A stretch of DNA of 6,513 bases from Alphaproteobacteria bacterium (lineage in GTDB: Bacteria; Pseudomonadota; Alphaproteobacteria; JAEULC01). This document shows, piece by piece, positions 1-6,167 of this stretch. Position numbers and translations under genes: made by a program. The stretch is taken from contig JADZDN010000360.1 of the NCBI GenBank assembly GCA_020851015.1, forward strand, positions 1 to 6,513, read 5' to 3'. The notes beneath the pieces are model-generated. The model saw only the letters and a program-made list of their open reading frames with translations. It had not been told where the DNA came from and made no database searches. The first letter of the stretch is position 1, and every line of letters begins with the position of its first letter.

Positions 1-1
1 C

Positions 2-1066
2 GACCCGTGGATGCTGATGTACACCTCGGGCACCACCGGCCGGCCCAAGGGCGCGATCCGCAGCCATCGCGGCGGCACGCTGCTGTCGCTGGTCACCGAG
101 GTCGAGCTCGGCATCAAGCGCGAGGACAGCGCGATGCTGGTGATGCCGATGTGCCACGCCAACTCGCTCTATTTCTTCGGCTCCTTCCACCACTGCGGCG
201 GCGCGATCGCGATCTATTCGCGCAAGAGCTTCGATCCCGAGCATTGCCTGAGGACGCTCGCCGAGACGCGGTCGAACTTCACCTCGCTGGTGCCCACGCA
301 TTACATCATGATGCTGGGCCTGCCCGAGGCGGTGCGCGCGAAATACGACCGCGAGGCCGTCACCAAGCTGATGATCTCCTCGGCCCCGGCGCGGCCCGAC
401 ACCAAGCGCGCGGTCATGGAGATGTTCCGCAATTCCGGCCTGTTCGAGCTCTACGGATCGACCGAGGCGGGATGGGTGACGATGCTGCACCCGCACGAGC
501 AGTTCACCAAGCTGGGCTCGGTGGGCCGCGAATGCGTGGGCTCGGCCCCGATCCGGATGCTCGACGACGCCGGCAACGACGTGCCCGACGGCCAGCCGGG
601 CGAGCTCTACTCGTGCAATCCCTACACCTTCGACGGCTATTGGAAGCTGCCGGACAAGACCGCCGAGGCGTTCCGCGGCACTTACTGCACGGTAGGCGAC
701 ATGGCGCGGCGCGACGACCAGGGCTACATCTGGCTGGTCGACCGCAAGAAGAACATGATCATCTCGGGCGGCGAGAACGTGTACCCGTCGGAGGTCGAGG
801 CGGTGGTCGGCGCCTGCCCCAAGGTCAAGGACGTGGCGGTGATCGGCCTCCCCGACGCCAAGTGGGGCGAGCGCGTGCACGCCGTCGTCATCCTGCACGA
901 CGGCGCTTCCGCCAGCGAGGACGAGCTGGCGGCGTGGTGCCGGGAGCGCATCGCCGGCTACAAGCGGCCGCGCAGCTTCTCGTTCATGGCCGAGGCCGAC
1001 ATGCCGCGCACCGCCACCGGCAAGATCCTGCACCGCGTGCTGCGCGAGCGCCTGGGCGGCGGCTGA
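2..1066 (+). CDS. Acyl-CoA synthetase (AMP-forming), ANL superfamily, 5' end outside window
   Basis: Partial gene with 354 visible codons, ending in TGA. It encodes an adenylate-forming ligase that activates a carboxylic acid through an acyl-AMP intermediate to an acyl-CoA; it is probably cytoplasmic. Numbering from the first visible codon, the phosphate-binding loop [11 protein letters not shown] is at 7-17, the ATP-binding motif YGSTE at 151-155, the ribose-binding Asp at 233, the hinge-region Arg of VDRKKN at 248, SGGEN at 255-259, and the catalytic C-terminal Lys of TATGK at 341. All core ANL motifs present in the visible part are intact, so it should be active. Family members are about 500-560 residues, so roughly 150-200 N-terminal residues are missing. 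The substrate cannot be read from sequence; the overall look is FadD-like medium- or long-chain, but an aryl or short-chain acid is possible. The next gene starts 19 nt downstream on the same strand, indicating an operon and possibly a shared pathway. Confidence 0.9.
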   Translation, partial: DPWMLMYTSGTTGRPKGAIRSHRGGTLLSLVTEVELGIKREDSAMLVMPMCHANSLYFFGSFHHCGGAIAIYSRKSFDPEHCLRTLAETRSNFTSLVPTHYIMMLGLPEAVRAKYDREAVTKLMISSAPARPDTKRAVMEMFRNSGLFELYGSTEAGWVTMLHPHEQFTKLGSVGRECVGSAPIRMLDDAGNDVPDGQPGELYSCNPYTFDGYWKLPDKTAEAFRGTYCTVGDMARRDDQGYIWLVDRKKNMIISGGENVYPSEVEAVVGACPKVKDVAVIGLPDAKWGERVHAVVILHDGASASEDELAAWCRERIAGYKRPRSFSFMAEADMPRTATGKILHRVLRERLGGG

Positions 1067-1074
1067 GATTTCAT

Positions 1075-1080
1075 CGGAGG
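1075..1080 (+). promoter_or_regulatory. Ribosome binding site of the ThDP enzyme gene
   Basis: The stretch TCGGAGG contains a strong Shine-Dalgarno core (GGAGG, 1076-1080) five bases before the ATG at 1086. It fixes the start of the ThDP enzyme. It lies in the 19-nt gap after the synthetase stop, and there is no room for a separate promoter, which supports co-transcription. Confidence 0.75.
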
Positions 1081-1085
1081 ACGCG

Positions 1086-2807
1086 ATGGCGACGATCGAC
1101 CTGAACAGCACGCCGAACATCGTGGCGGAATGGATCGCCCGCTTCCTGAAGGCGCACAGGGTCGACCGCATCTTCGGGCTGCAGGGCGGGCATATCCAGC
1201 CGATCTGGGACCACGTGGCGCGGCTGGGCATCCGCATCGTCGACGTGCGCGACGAGGGCGCGGCGGTGCACATGGCGCACGCCCACGCCGAGCTCACCGA
1301 CCAGCTCGGCGTCTGCATGGTGACGGCGGGGCCGGGCGTGACCAACTGCGTGACCGGCATGGCCAACGCGTCGCTCGCCCGCGTGCCCGTGCTGCTGATC
1401 GGCGGCTGCACCTCGCGCCCGCAGGCCAACATGGGGCCGCTGCAGGACATCCCGCACGTGGAGATATTGCGCCCGGTCTGCCGCCAGTCGCGCACGCTGC
1501 GCGTGGCCGACCAGGTGGTGCGCGAGCTGGACGAGGCGGTGGCGCGCGCCTTCGGCGACCTGGGCGAGCCGGGGCCCGTCTACCTGGAGATTCCGACCGA
1601 CGTGCTGCGCACCCCGGTCGCGCCCAACCTCGTATTGGACGACTGGATGCAGCCGCACCCGGCACGGCGCATCGCGCCCGACCCCGCCTCGGTCGCCCAG
1701 GCGGTGGACGCGCTGTGGAACGCCAAGCGCCCGCTGGTGATGACCGGGCGCGGCGCGCGGGGCGCCGGCAAGGAACTGGTGCGCCTGCTCGACGCCAGCG
1801 GCGCGGTCTATCTCGACACGCAGGAGAGCCGCGGCCTGGTGCCGGCCCAGCACGCCGCGTTCGTCGGCGCGATGCGCGCGGCGGCGATGAGCGAGGCCGA
1901 CACGGTGTTCGTCATCGGCCGCAAGCTCGACTACCAGATGGGCTACGGCTCGCCCGCCGTGTTCCCGAGCGCGCGCTTCATCCGGCTGGCGGACTCCGCG
2001 GGCGAGCTGGTGGACAACCGGCGCGGCGATCCCGAATTGCTGGCGACGCCCTCCCTGGCGCTGGCCGCGATGGTCGAGGCGGCGGGCAACCGCCCGCCCC
2101 AGGTCGACCGCGCCTGGACCCAGGGTCTCAGGCGCAAGCACGAGGAGCGCAGCAAGGGCGGCAGGAAATCTGCGGCCGTGGGCAGCGACGGCAAGGTGCA
2201 TCCGGGCGCCATCTTCGACGCGATCAAGGAGGTGGCGGCGCCCGACTTCATCGCCATCGCCGACGGCGGCGACCTCTTGAGCTTCGCGCGGGTCGGGCTG
2301 GAGGCGCGCACCTACATGGACGCCGGCGCTTTCGGCTGCCTGGGCGTGGGCGTGCCGTTCGCGGTGGCGGCGGCGCTGGCCTTCCCGGGCCGCCAGGTGA
2401 TCGCGATCAACGGCGACGGCGCCTTCGGCATCAACGCGATAGAGATCGACACCGCGGTGCGCCACGGCGCCAAGGCGGTGTTCATCGTCTCCAACAACGC
2501 GGCCTGGAACATCGAGCGCTTCGACCAGGAGAGCAACTACGGCGGGCGCGTCGTGGGCACGGTGCTGCGCCACTCCGACTACGCGGCGATGGCCCGCGCG
2601 CTGGGCGCGCATGGCGAGCGGGTGGAGAAGCCGCAGGACCTGGCGCCGGCGCTGCGCCGCGCGCTCGCCAACGCGCCGGCGCTGATCGACGTGGTGACGT
2701 CGCAGACCGCGGTGTCGTCCGACGCCAAGAAGGGCCTGGGCTTCGTGCCCGACTACCAGGCGCTCACCGCCTGGGACGACGCGGAGCGCAAGCGGCGCGG
2801 GGGGTGA
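1086..2807 (+). CDS. Thiamine diphosphate-dependent lyase/carboligase, 2-hydroxyacyl-CoA lyase / benzaldehyde lyase-like
   Basis: A 573-residue protein with the three-domain architecture of the acetolactate synthase/decarboxylase superfamily: N-terminal PYR domain (about 10-175), central domain (about 195-325) and C-terminal PP domain (about 370-540). Cofactor residues are visible: the proton-relay Glu is E57 in VRDEGAA, and the ThDP/Mg motif is GDG at 443-445 followed after 24 residues by NN at 470-471. Compared from memory with Pseudomonas benzaldehyde lyase, the numbering is offset by +7: E50, H29 and Q113 correspond to E57, H36 and Q120, while H26 is replaced by Q33. The region after IGG (about 105-126: Arg, Gln, Met-Gly, Gln, Pro, Val-Glu) resembles 2-hydroxyacyl-CoA lyase. 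Such enzymes cleave or form a C-C bond next to a carbonyl, for example splitting 2-hydroxyacyl-CoA into an aldehyde and formyl-CoA. The upstream acyl-CoA synthetase makes a CoA substrate plausible. Oxalyl-CoA decarboxylase or another acetolactate-synthase-like activity cannot be excluded. It appears intact. Confidence 0.85.
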   Translation: MATIDLNSTPNIVAEWIARFLKAHRVDRIFGLQGGHIQPIWDHVARLGIRIVDVRDEGAAVHMAHAHAELTDQLGVCMVTAGPGVTNCVTGMANASLARVPVLLIGGCTSRPQANMGPLQDIPHVEILRPVCRQSRTLRVADQVVRELDEAVARAFGDLGEPGPVYLEIPTDVLRTPVAPNLVLDDWMQPHPARRIAPDPASVAQAVDALWNAKRPLVMTGRGARGAGKELVRLLDASGAVYLDTQESRGLVPAQHAAFVGAMRAAAMSEADTVFVIGRKLDYQMGYGSPAVFPSARFIRLADSAGELVDNRRGDPELLATPSLALAAMVEAAGNRPPQVDRAWTQGLRRKHEERSKGGRKSAAVGSDGKVHPGAIFDAIKEVAAPDFIAIADGGDLLSFARVGLEARTYMDAGAFGCLGVGVPFAVAAALAFPGRQVIAINGDGAFGINAIEIDTAVRHGAKAVFIVSNNAAWNIERFDQESNYGGRVVGTVLRHSDYAAMARALGAHGERVEKPQDLAPALRRALANAPALIDVVTSQTAVSSDAKKGLGFVPDYQALTAWDDAERKRRGG

Positions 2808-2817
2808 CCAGCCCGCG

Positions 2818-3552
2818 TTACTTCGTCGCCTGCTTCAAGAACTGGACCAGCGCCGCGCGGGTCTCGGGCTTGGGCACGCCGGGGAAGGCCATGCGGTTGC
2901 CCGGGATGAACGCCTTCGGGTTCTCCAGGTACTGGCTGATCGTGTTGTCGTCCCAGGTGACGCCGGCCTTGGTCATCGCCTCGGAGAACTTGAAGCCCTC
3001 CTTGGTGCCCGACTTGCGGCCGAACACGCCGTGCAGGCTGGGGCCGACCCGGTCGGCCCCCTTGGCTTCCAGCGTGTGGCAGGCCTTGCAGGGCGTGAAG
3101 GCGCGCTCGCCGGCGACCAGCTGGTCGCCGGCCGCGGGCGCGGCGGCGGGGGTCGCGGACGCCGATGCCGCGGGGGCAGGCGCAGTGGGCGCGGCCGCAG
3201 CGGGCGCGGCCGCAGCGGGGGCGGCCGCAGCGGGGGCGGCCGCAGCGGGGGCGGCCGGAGCGGGGGCGGCCGGAGCGGGGGCGGCCGGAGCGGGGGCGGC
3301 CGGCGCTGCCGGCTTCGCGGCCGCGGCCGGAGCCGCTGCCGCCGGGGCTGCCCCCGGCGCTGCCGGCTTGGGTGGGCTCAAGACGGCCTTGGCCTGGTCG
3401 GGCGACAGCGGGGTCAGCCCGGCGGTCGCGCTCATCGCCGGCGGGGTGGTGTAGAAATGCAGTTCGTGATGCACCCCCATATGCGCGACGGCATAGGCGA
3501 CCGCGCCGCCGACCGAAAGGCCTACCACCATGGAAACAAAGAAGGTTTTCAT
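2818..3552 (-). CDS. Membrane-anchored class I cytochrome c (c2-like) with Ala/Pro-rich linker
   Basis: A 244-residue protein, convergent with the ThDP enzyme. Residues 4-23 form one hydrophobic segment after MKT, probably an uncleaved anchor placing the rest in the periplasm. A low-complexity Ala/Pro linker spans about 60-141, followed by a c2-type heme domain at about 143-244. Heme is attached at CKACH (C155, C158, with H159 as axial ligand); the sixth ligand is M221 in GNRMAFPG, 62 residues later, as expected for class I cytochromes. It should carry electrons between respiratory complexes, tethered to the membrane on a flexible arm in the manner of rhizobial CycM, though the anchor sequence is different. 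I chose the ATG at 3550-3552 because AAAGGAA precedes it by about nine bases; an in-frame GTG at 3580-3582 would add ten residues but has no clear ribosome site. A cleaved signal peptide is the main alternative to the anchor. Confidence 0.88.
   Translation of the reverse strand: MKTFFVSMVVGLSVGGAVAYAVAHMGVHHELHFYTTPPAMSATAGLTPLSPDQAKAVLSPPKPAAPGAAPAAAAPAAAAKPAAPAAPAPAAPAPAAPAPAAPAAAAPAAAAPAAAAPAAAAPTAPAPAASASATPAAAPAAGDQLVAGERAFTPCKACHTLEAKGADRVGPSLHGVFGRKSGTKEGFKFSEAMTKAGVTWDDNTISQYLENPKAFIPGNRMAFPGVPKPETRAALVQFLKQATK
3191..3295 (-). repeat. 15-bp minisatellite, seven tandem units, inside the cytochrome c linker
   Basis: Seven consecutive 15-bp units with no indels. On the plus strand, units 1-4 (3191-3250) read GCGGCCGCAGCGGGG, with the last base C in unit 1. 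Units 5-7 (3251-3295) read GCGGCCGGAGCGGGG, one C-to-G change. Degenerate copies flank the array at 3176-3190 and 3296-3310. Since 15 is a multiple of three, the array stays in frame and encodes PAPAA three times followed by PAAAA four times (residues about 87-121). Units 1-4 each contain the octamer GCGGCCGC. The split into two homogeneous blocks suggests recent stepwise duplication. Confidence 0.92.
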
Positions 3553-3574
3553 CGCTGGGAATTCCTTTCCGGAT
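3553..3574 (-). promoter_or_regulatory. Ribosome binding site deciding the cytochrome c start
   Basis: Reading the minus strand, GGAAAGGAATTCCCAGCG leads into the ATG at 3552. The AAGGAA core is about nine bases from the start codon. This favours the ATG over the upstream in-frame GTG at 3582, for which I see no purine-rich site at the right distance. Confidence 0.55.
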
Positions 3575-3592
3575 CGCGGCACGGGTTCTTGG

Positions 3593-3606
3593 GGGCGCGC
3601 GCGCCC
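3593..3606. repeat. 14-bp perfect palindrome of alternating G/C
   Basis: GGGCGCGCGCGCCC equals its own reverse complement. It lies in the probable 5' leader of the cytochrome gene, 41-54 bases upstream of the ATG. A shorter palindrome, GGCGCGCGCC, lies at 3759-3768 in the leader of the divergent gene. Either could form a hairpin in the transcript, but in such GC-rich DNA alternating CG runs also arise by chance. No T-tract follows, so it is not a terminator. Confidence 0.5.
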
Positions 3607-3635
3607 GGCATCGAACCCCCAGGCGCGCGGCCCTA

Positions 3636-3665
3636 TCGGTAAGCCTCGCGGCCGAGCCGTGTCAA
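3636..3665 (-). promoter_or_regulatory. Candidate sigma70-type promoter of the cytochrome c gene
   Basis: On the minus strand there is a perfect TTGACA (3665 to 3660). It is followed after 17 or 18 bases by TTACCG or TACCGA (3642-3636), a weak -10. Transcription would start near 3630, giving an untranslated leader of about 75-80 nt before the ATG at 3552. The -35 is convincing and the -10 is not, so this is a moderate call. Confidence 0.4.
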
Positions 3666-3685
3666 ACCCGGGGCGGCCGCAGGCT

Positions 3686-3700
3686 TTAAACCTTCATTAA
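3686..3700 (+). promoter_or_regulatory. CtrA-type binding site, TTAA-N7-TTAA
   Basis: TTAAACCTTCATTAA matches the full-length recognition pattern of the alphaproteobacterial cell-cycle regulator CtrA (TTAA, seven bases, TTAA). A -10-like TATTAG at 3710-3715 lies ten bases downstream, so the site would cover the -35 region, the usual position for CtrA-activated promoters. TTAA is very rare here: I count four in the whole window. The site is 91 bases upstream of the DUF2336 start and about 20 bases behind the divergent cytochrome -35, so CtrA could also affect that gene. The motif is seen directly; CtrA binding is inference. Confidence 0.55.
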
Positions 3701-3709
3701 GCCGGCGGG

Positions 3710-3715
3710 TATTAG
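3710..3715 (+). promoter_or_regulatory. Candidate -10 element of the DUF2336 gene
   Basis: TATTAG matches TATAAT at four of six positions and is one of few AT-rich hexamers in this region. With the CtrA-like site in the -35 position, transcription would start around 3721, leaving a leader of about 70 nt. There is no good TTGACA-like -35, which is typical of activator-dependent promoters. Confidence 0.35.
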
Positions 3716-3774
3716 CCTCCCGGAAGAACGCGCAATCCTGGTGGGCCGCACGGTGTCTGGCGCGCGCCGGGATC

Positions 3775-3780
3775 AGGAGG
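3775..3780 (+). promoter_or_regulatory. Ribosome binding site of the DUF2336 gene
   Basis: AGGAGG, a perfect Shine-Dalgarno hexamer, lies ten bases before the ATG at 3791. It supports this start over the next in-frame Met four codons later. Confidence 0.7.
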
Positions 3781-3790
3781 CTCCACCGAA

Positions 3791-4927
3791 ATGAGTTCGC
3801 TGATGGCAGGCATTCTCACCGAAACCGACGTCGCGCGGTTGCTGGCCGACCGCTCGCCCGACACCCGGATCTCCACCGCCGAGAAGATCGCCGGCGAGTT
3901 CACCCAAGGCGGGTTGAGCCAGCGCGAGCGCACGCTCGCCGTCGAGATCTTCCGCCTGATGATGCAGGACGCCGAGACGCGCGTCCGCCAGGCCCTGGCG
4001 CAGGAATTGAAGGCCTGCCCCTACCTGCCGCACGACCTCGCCAAGGCGATGGCGACCGACGTCGAGCAGGTGGCGGTGCCGGTGCTCCAGTACTCCGTCG
4101 TGCTGACCGACGCCGATCTGATCGAGATCGTGACGACCCTCAATCGCGCCAAGCAGCACGCGGTGGCGCGGCGCGCGCGGGTCTCCGCCGCGGTGTCGGC
4201 CGCGCTGGTCGACCACGGCGATTCCGACGTCGCGATCGAGCTGCTGCGCAACACCGGCGCCACGATCGAGGAGCCGGCGATGATGCAGCTCGTGCAGAAG
4301 CACGGCACCGACGACCGCGTCATGCAGCCCCTGGTCGACCGCTCCGAGCTGCCGGTCACCGTGGCCGAGCGCCTGGTCACGCGCGTGTCGGAAGAGATGC
4401 GCCGCGTGCTGGTGCTGCGCCACAACATGTCGGACGACCTGGCCACCTCGCTCACCACGCGCTCGCGCGAGCGCGTGACGGTGGGGCTGCTGAAGCCGGG
4501 CATCTCCGACGCCGAGGTCCAGCGCATCGTCACCCAGCTGCGCGCCGAGGGGCGGCTGACGCCGTCGCTCCTGCTGCGCATGCTGTGCGAGGGCGACCTG
4601 CGCTTCTTCGAGGCGGCGATGGCGACGCTCGCGGGCATCCCGTGGCTGAACGCCGCGCGGCTGATCCACGACGCCGGCCAGCGCGGGCTGGCCGCGCTCT
4701 GCCGCGCCGCCGGCCTGCCCGACCAGCTCTACCCGGCCGTCCATGCCGCGCTCGCCGTCGCGCACGAGACCGAGCACGACGCCCGCGACGACGACCGCGA
4801 GCGCCACGCCCGGCGGTCGATCGAGCGGATGGTGACGCAGGTCGAGCTGCTGCCCGAGTTCGGGGTCGAGAACCTCGACTACCTGCTGGCCAAGATGAAC
4901 GCCCTGCCGCCCAGCCCGGCGGCCTGA
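3791..4927 (+). CDS. DUF2336 domain-containing protein
   Basis: A 378-residue protein without a signal peptide or membrane segment, so probably cytoplasmic. I recognise it as DUF2336 from its N-terminal half: a DRSPDTR segment (about 17-23), LSQRER (about 40-45), paired Asp/Arg helices DAETRVRQALAQELK, then DLAKAMATDVEQVAVPVL and LTDADLIEIV, followed by ALVDHGDSDVAIELLRNTGA. The pattern of short amphipathic helices resembles HEAT-like alpha-solenoid repeats, suggesting a binding scaffold rather than an enzyme; no catalytic motif is evident. The family is widespread in alphaproteobacteria and biochemically undefined. It has its own promoter region with a CtrA-like site, pointing to cell-cycle, motility or developmental regulation, which is inference. 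folP follows 64 nt later on the same strand with no terminator between, so some read-through is likely, although the functions look unrelated. Length and reading frame appear complete. Confidence 0.85.
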   Translation: MSSLMAGILTETDVARLLADRSPDTRISTAEKIAGEFTQGGLSQRERTLAVEIFRLMMQDAETRVRQALAQELKACPYLPHDLAKAMATDVEQVAVPVLQYSVVLTDADLIEIVTTLNRAKQHAVARRARVSAAVSAALVDHGDSDVAIELLRNTGATIEEPAMMQLVQKHGTDDRVMQPLVDRSELPVTVAERLVTRVSEEMRRVLVLRHNMSDDLATSLTTRSRERVTVGLLKPGISDAEVQRIVTQLRAEGRLTPSLLLRMLCEGDLRFFEAAMATLAGIPWLNAARLIHDAGQRGLAALCRAAGLPDQLYPAVHAALAVAHETEHDARDDDRERHARRSIERMVTQVELLPEFGVENLDYLLAKMNALPPSPAA

Positions 4928-4991
4928 CGCTTCCCTTAGCTTCGCGCCGCCCATGCCTTGATCGGCCGCGCCCGCCGTGGGATGGAAACCC

Positions 4992-5915
4992 ATGGCGAGC
5001 GCCCCCGCATCTTCATCCCCAGCCGACGCCGGCCGTCCCGCGACGCTGGCCCGGCGCTTCGCCTGGGGCAGCCGCACCTACGTGATGGGCATCGTCAACG
5101 TCACGCCCGACAGCTTCTCGGGCGACGGGGTGATGCGCGGCGGCGACGCGACCGCGTCCGCGCTGGCGCAGGCCTGCCAGTTCGTCGCCGACGGCGCCGA
5201 CCTCCTGGACATCGGCGGCGAATCGACGCGGCCGGGCGGCCGGCCGGTCGCGGCCGGGGACGAGGCAGGGCGCGTGGTGCCGGCGATCCGCGCCATCGCC
5301 GAGGCGCTGCCCCAGGTGCCGATCTCGGTCGACACCTTCAAGGCCGCGGTGGCCGAGGCCGCGCTCGATGCCGGCGCGTCGATCGTCAACGACGTGTGGG
5401 GCCTGCGCGCCGACCCGGCGATGGCGGGGCTGGTGGCGCGGCGCGGCGCCGGCGTCGTCTTGATGCACAACCGCTCGACCCCGGCCGACCCCGAACTGGA
5501 CCGCCGCCTGGGCGCGCGCTTCACCGGCGCGAAATACGACGACCTGGTCGCCGACGTGGCGCGCGATCTGCGCGCGCTGGCCGACGCCGCCCTCGCGGCC
5601 GGCATCGCGCGCGAGAACATCGTGCTCGATCCCGGCGTCGGGTTCGGCAAGAACACGGCGCAGAACCTGGAGCTGCTGAACCGCATGGATGCGTTCAAGG
5701 CGCTGGGCTTCCCGATCCTCAGCGGCCCGTCGCGCAAGTCGTTCATCGGCTACACGCTGGGCCTACCGCCCGACCAGCGCGTCGAGGGCACCGCCGCCGC
5801 CGTCGCGATCTCGATCGCCCGGGGCGCGGACATCGTGCGCGTGCACGACGTGCGCGAAATGGCGCGGGTGGCCAGGATGACGGACGCGATCGTGCGGGCG
5901 GGAACCGGCGCCTGA
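4992..5915 (+). CDS. folP: Dihydropteroate synthase
   Basis: A 307-residue cytoplasmic TIM-barrel enzyme of folate synthesis. It condenses 6-hydroxymethyl-7,8-dihydropterin diphosphate with p-aminobenzoate to give 7,8-dihydropteroate, and is the target of sulfonamides. The family motifs occur in order: NVTPDSFS (36-43), DIGGESTRPGG (73-83), NDVWG (133-137), LDPGVGFGK (Asp213 to Lys220), SGPSRKS (244-250) and RVHDV (283-287). The pterin-pocket Asp and Lys and the diphosphate-binding Asn, Arg and His are all present. About 25 residues precede the barrel, slightly more than in typical 270-285 residue enzymes. I prefer the ATG at 4992, preceded by GGGATGGA, over an in-frame GTG at 4977 that adds five residues and lacks a ribosome site. 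In many alphaproteobacteria folP is followed by glmM; here the next gene is convergent, so folP ends its transcription unit. Confidence 0.95.
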   Translation: MASAPASSSPADAGRPATLARRFAWGSRTYVMGIVNVTPDSFSGDGVMRGGDATASALAQACQFVADGADLLDIGGESTRPGGRPVAAGDEAGRVVPAIRAIAEALPQVPISVDTFKAAVAEAALDAGASIVNDVWGLRADPAMAGLVARRGAGVVLMHNRSTPADPELDRRLGARFTGAKYDDLVADVARDLRALADAALAAGIARENIVLDPGVGFGKNTAQNLELLNRMDAFKALGFPILSGPSRKSFIGYTLGLPPDQRVEGTAAAVAISIARGADIVRVHDVREMARVARMTDAIVRAGTGA

Positions 5916-5939
5916 ACCGCCGGGCGGATTCGATCTCGC

Positions 5940-5959
5940 GCCGCGCCAGCCGGCGCGGC
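5940..5959. terminator. GC-rich hairpin between convergent folP and small membrane protein gene
   Basis: An 8-bp perfect stem (GCCGCGCC pairing with GGCGCGGC) with a 4-base loop (AGCC) sits midway between the folP stop (5915) and the stop of the opposing gene (5968). The position suits a bidirectional terminator. No T-run follows on either strand, so a classic intrinsic terminator is not shown; it may only pause polymerase or protect 3' ends. Confidence 0.35.
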
Positions 5960-5967
5960 CCGGGCGC

Positions 5968-6111
5968 TCAGCCGGTCCCGATCAGCGTCATGCGCAGCGC
6001 GCGCACCACGATGTCGGCGCCCAGCCAGGCCAGCATGGCCGCCCCGATCACGATCAGCGTGATCTCGGCGGCCAGGAAATAGGCGATGCGACGGGTGACC
6101 GGTCGCGTCAT
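5968..6111 (-). CDS. Small single-span membrane protein, 47 aa, unknown function
   Basis: A short open frame running from ATG to TGA. The translation starts MTRPVTRRIAYFLAAEI and ends ALRMTLIGTG. Residues about 9-31 form one hydrophobic helix with a single Glu (E16) near its start. Three Arg before the helix (R3, R7, R8) and two after it (R37, R40) leave the inside-positive signal weak, although N-terminus-in is most likely. The ribosome site CGGGAG lies six bases before the ATG. A regulatory-looking region upstream (TTAACCAT, GANTC, palindrome) supports it being a real gene. I do not recognise a family. It is convergent with folP and downstream of, but separated by 115 nt from, the EAL-domain gene on the same strand. 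Alternative: a chance frame in GC-rich DNA, which is less likely given the hydrophobic pattern plus ribosome site. Confidence 0.65.
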   Translation of the reverse strand: MTRPVTRRIAYFLAAEITLIVIGAAMLAWLGADIVVRALRMTLIGTG

Positions 6112-6133
6112 GGTCGTCTCCCGGGGGGCGGTA

Positions 6134-6138
6134 GAATC
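6134..6138. promoter_or_regulatory. GANTC methylation site (CcrM-type) in the small gene's promoter region
   Basis: GAATC, recognised by the alphaproteobacterial cell-cycle methylase CcrM, lies 23-27 bases upstream of the small-gene ATG. It overlaps the region where a -10 element would be if TTAACC at 6163-6158 acts as -35. I count only about five GANTC sites in the window. The sequence is seen; regulatory use is inference. Confidence 0.3.
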
Positions 6139-6155
6139 GACGCTACGCCCGGGAC

Positions 6156-6163
6156 ATGGTTAA
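6156..6163 (-). promoter_or_regulatory. CtrA half-site motif TTAACCAT
   Basis: Read on the minus strand, the octamer is exactly TTAACCAT, the CtrA half-site known from Caulobacter. It lies 45-52 bases upstream of the small membrane protein start and is in the same orientation as that gene. Together with the site at 3686-3700 it accounts for three of the four TTAA tetramers in the window; the fourth is inside the EAL coding frame. Confidence 0.45.
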
Positions 6164-6167
6164 GCGC

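Noticed and set aside
1071..2612. Long open frame (513 codons) on the minus strand, antisense to the ThDP enzyme gene
   Set aside because: It lies wholly opposite a gene with clear ThDP motifs. Its His/Arg/Ala-rich composition is what the complement of GC3-rich codons gives, with no recognisable domain.
3158..3310. Possible CRISPR-like array suggested by regularly spaced repeats
   Set aside because: Units are directly abutting 15-mers without spacers and stay in the reading frame of a cytochrome linker, so this is a coding minisatellite.
3607..3630. GGGTTCGAT on the minus strand, resembling the T-loop of a tRNA or tmRNA
   Set aside because: The five-base stem that should flank the loop does not pair (GGGGG against CCGGG), and no acceptor, anticodon or D arm can be built around it.
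3031..3689. Plus-strand frames encoding Arg-Gly-Ser-Gly or Arg-Gly-Arg-Pro repeats
   Set aside because: These are simply the other strand of the minisatellite in the cytochrome c linker. The minus-strand frame has a heme site, Met ligand, membrane anchor and ribosome site.
3736..3778. TCCTG pairing with CAGGA, which could hide the DUF2336 ribosome site
   Set aside because: Only five or six base pairs across a 33-base loop; such pairing is expected by chance and gives no support for an RNA switch.
3773..5077. Long open frame (434 codons) on the minus strand, antisense to the DUF2336 gene
   Set aside because: Mirror-frame artefact of high-GC coding DNA; low-complexity composition, and the plus-strand product is a recognisable family with a perfect ribosome site.
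4958..6082. Plus-strand frame of 374 codons overlapping folP in another phase
   Set aside because: Extremely Arg/Gly-rich shadow of folP that runs on into the complement of the small membrane gene; folP has all its family motifs.
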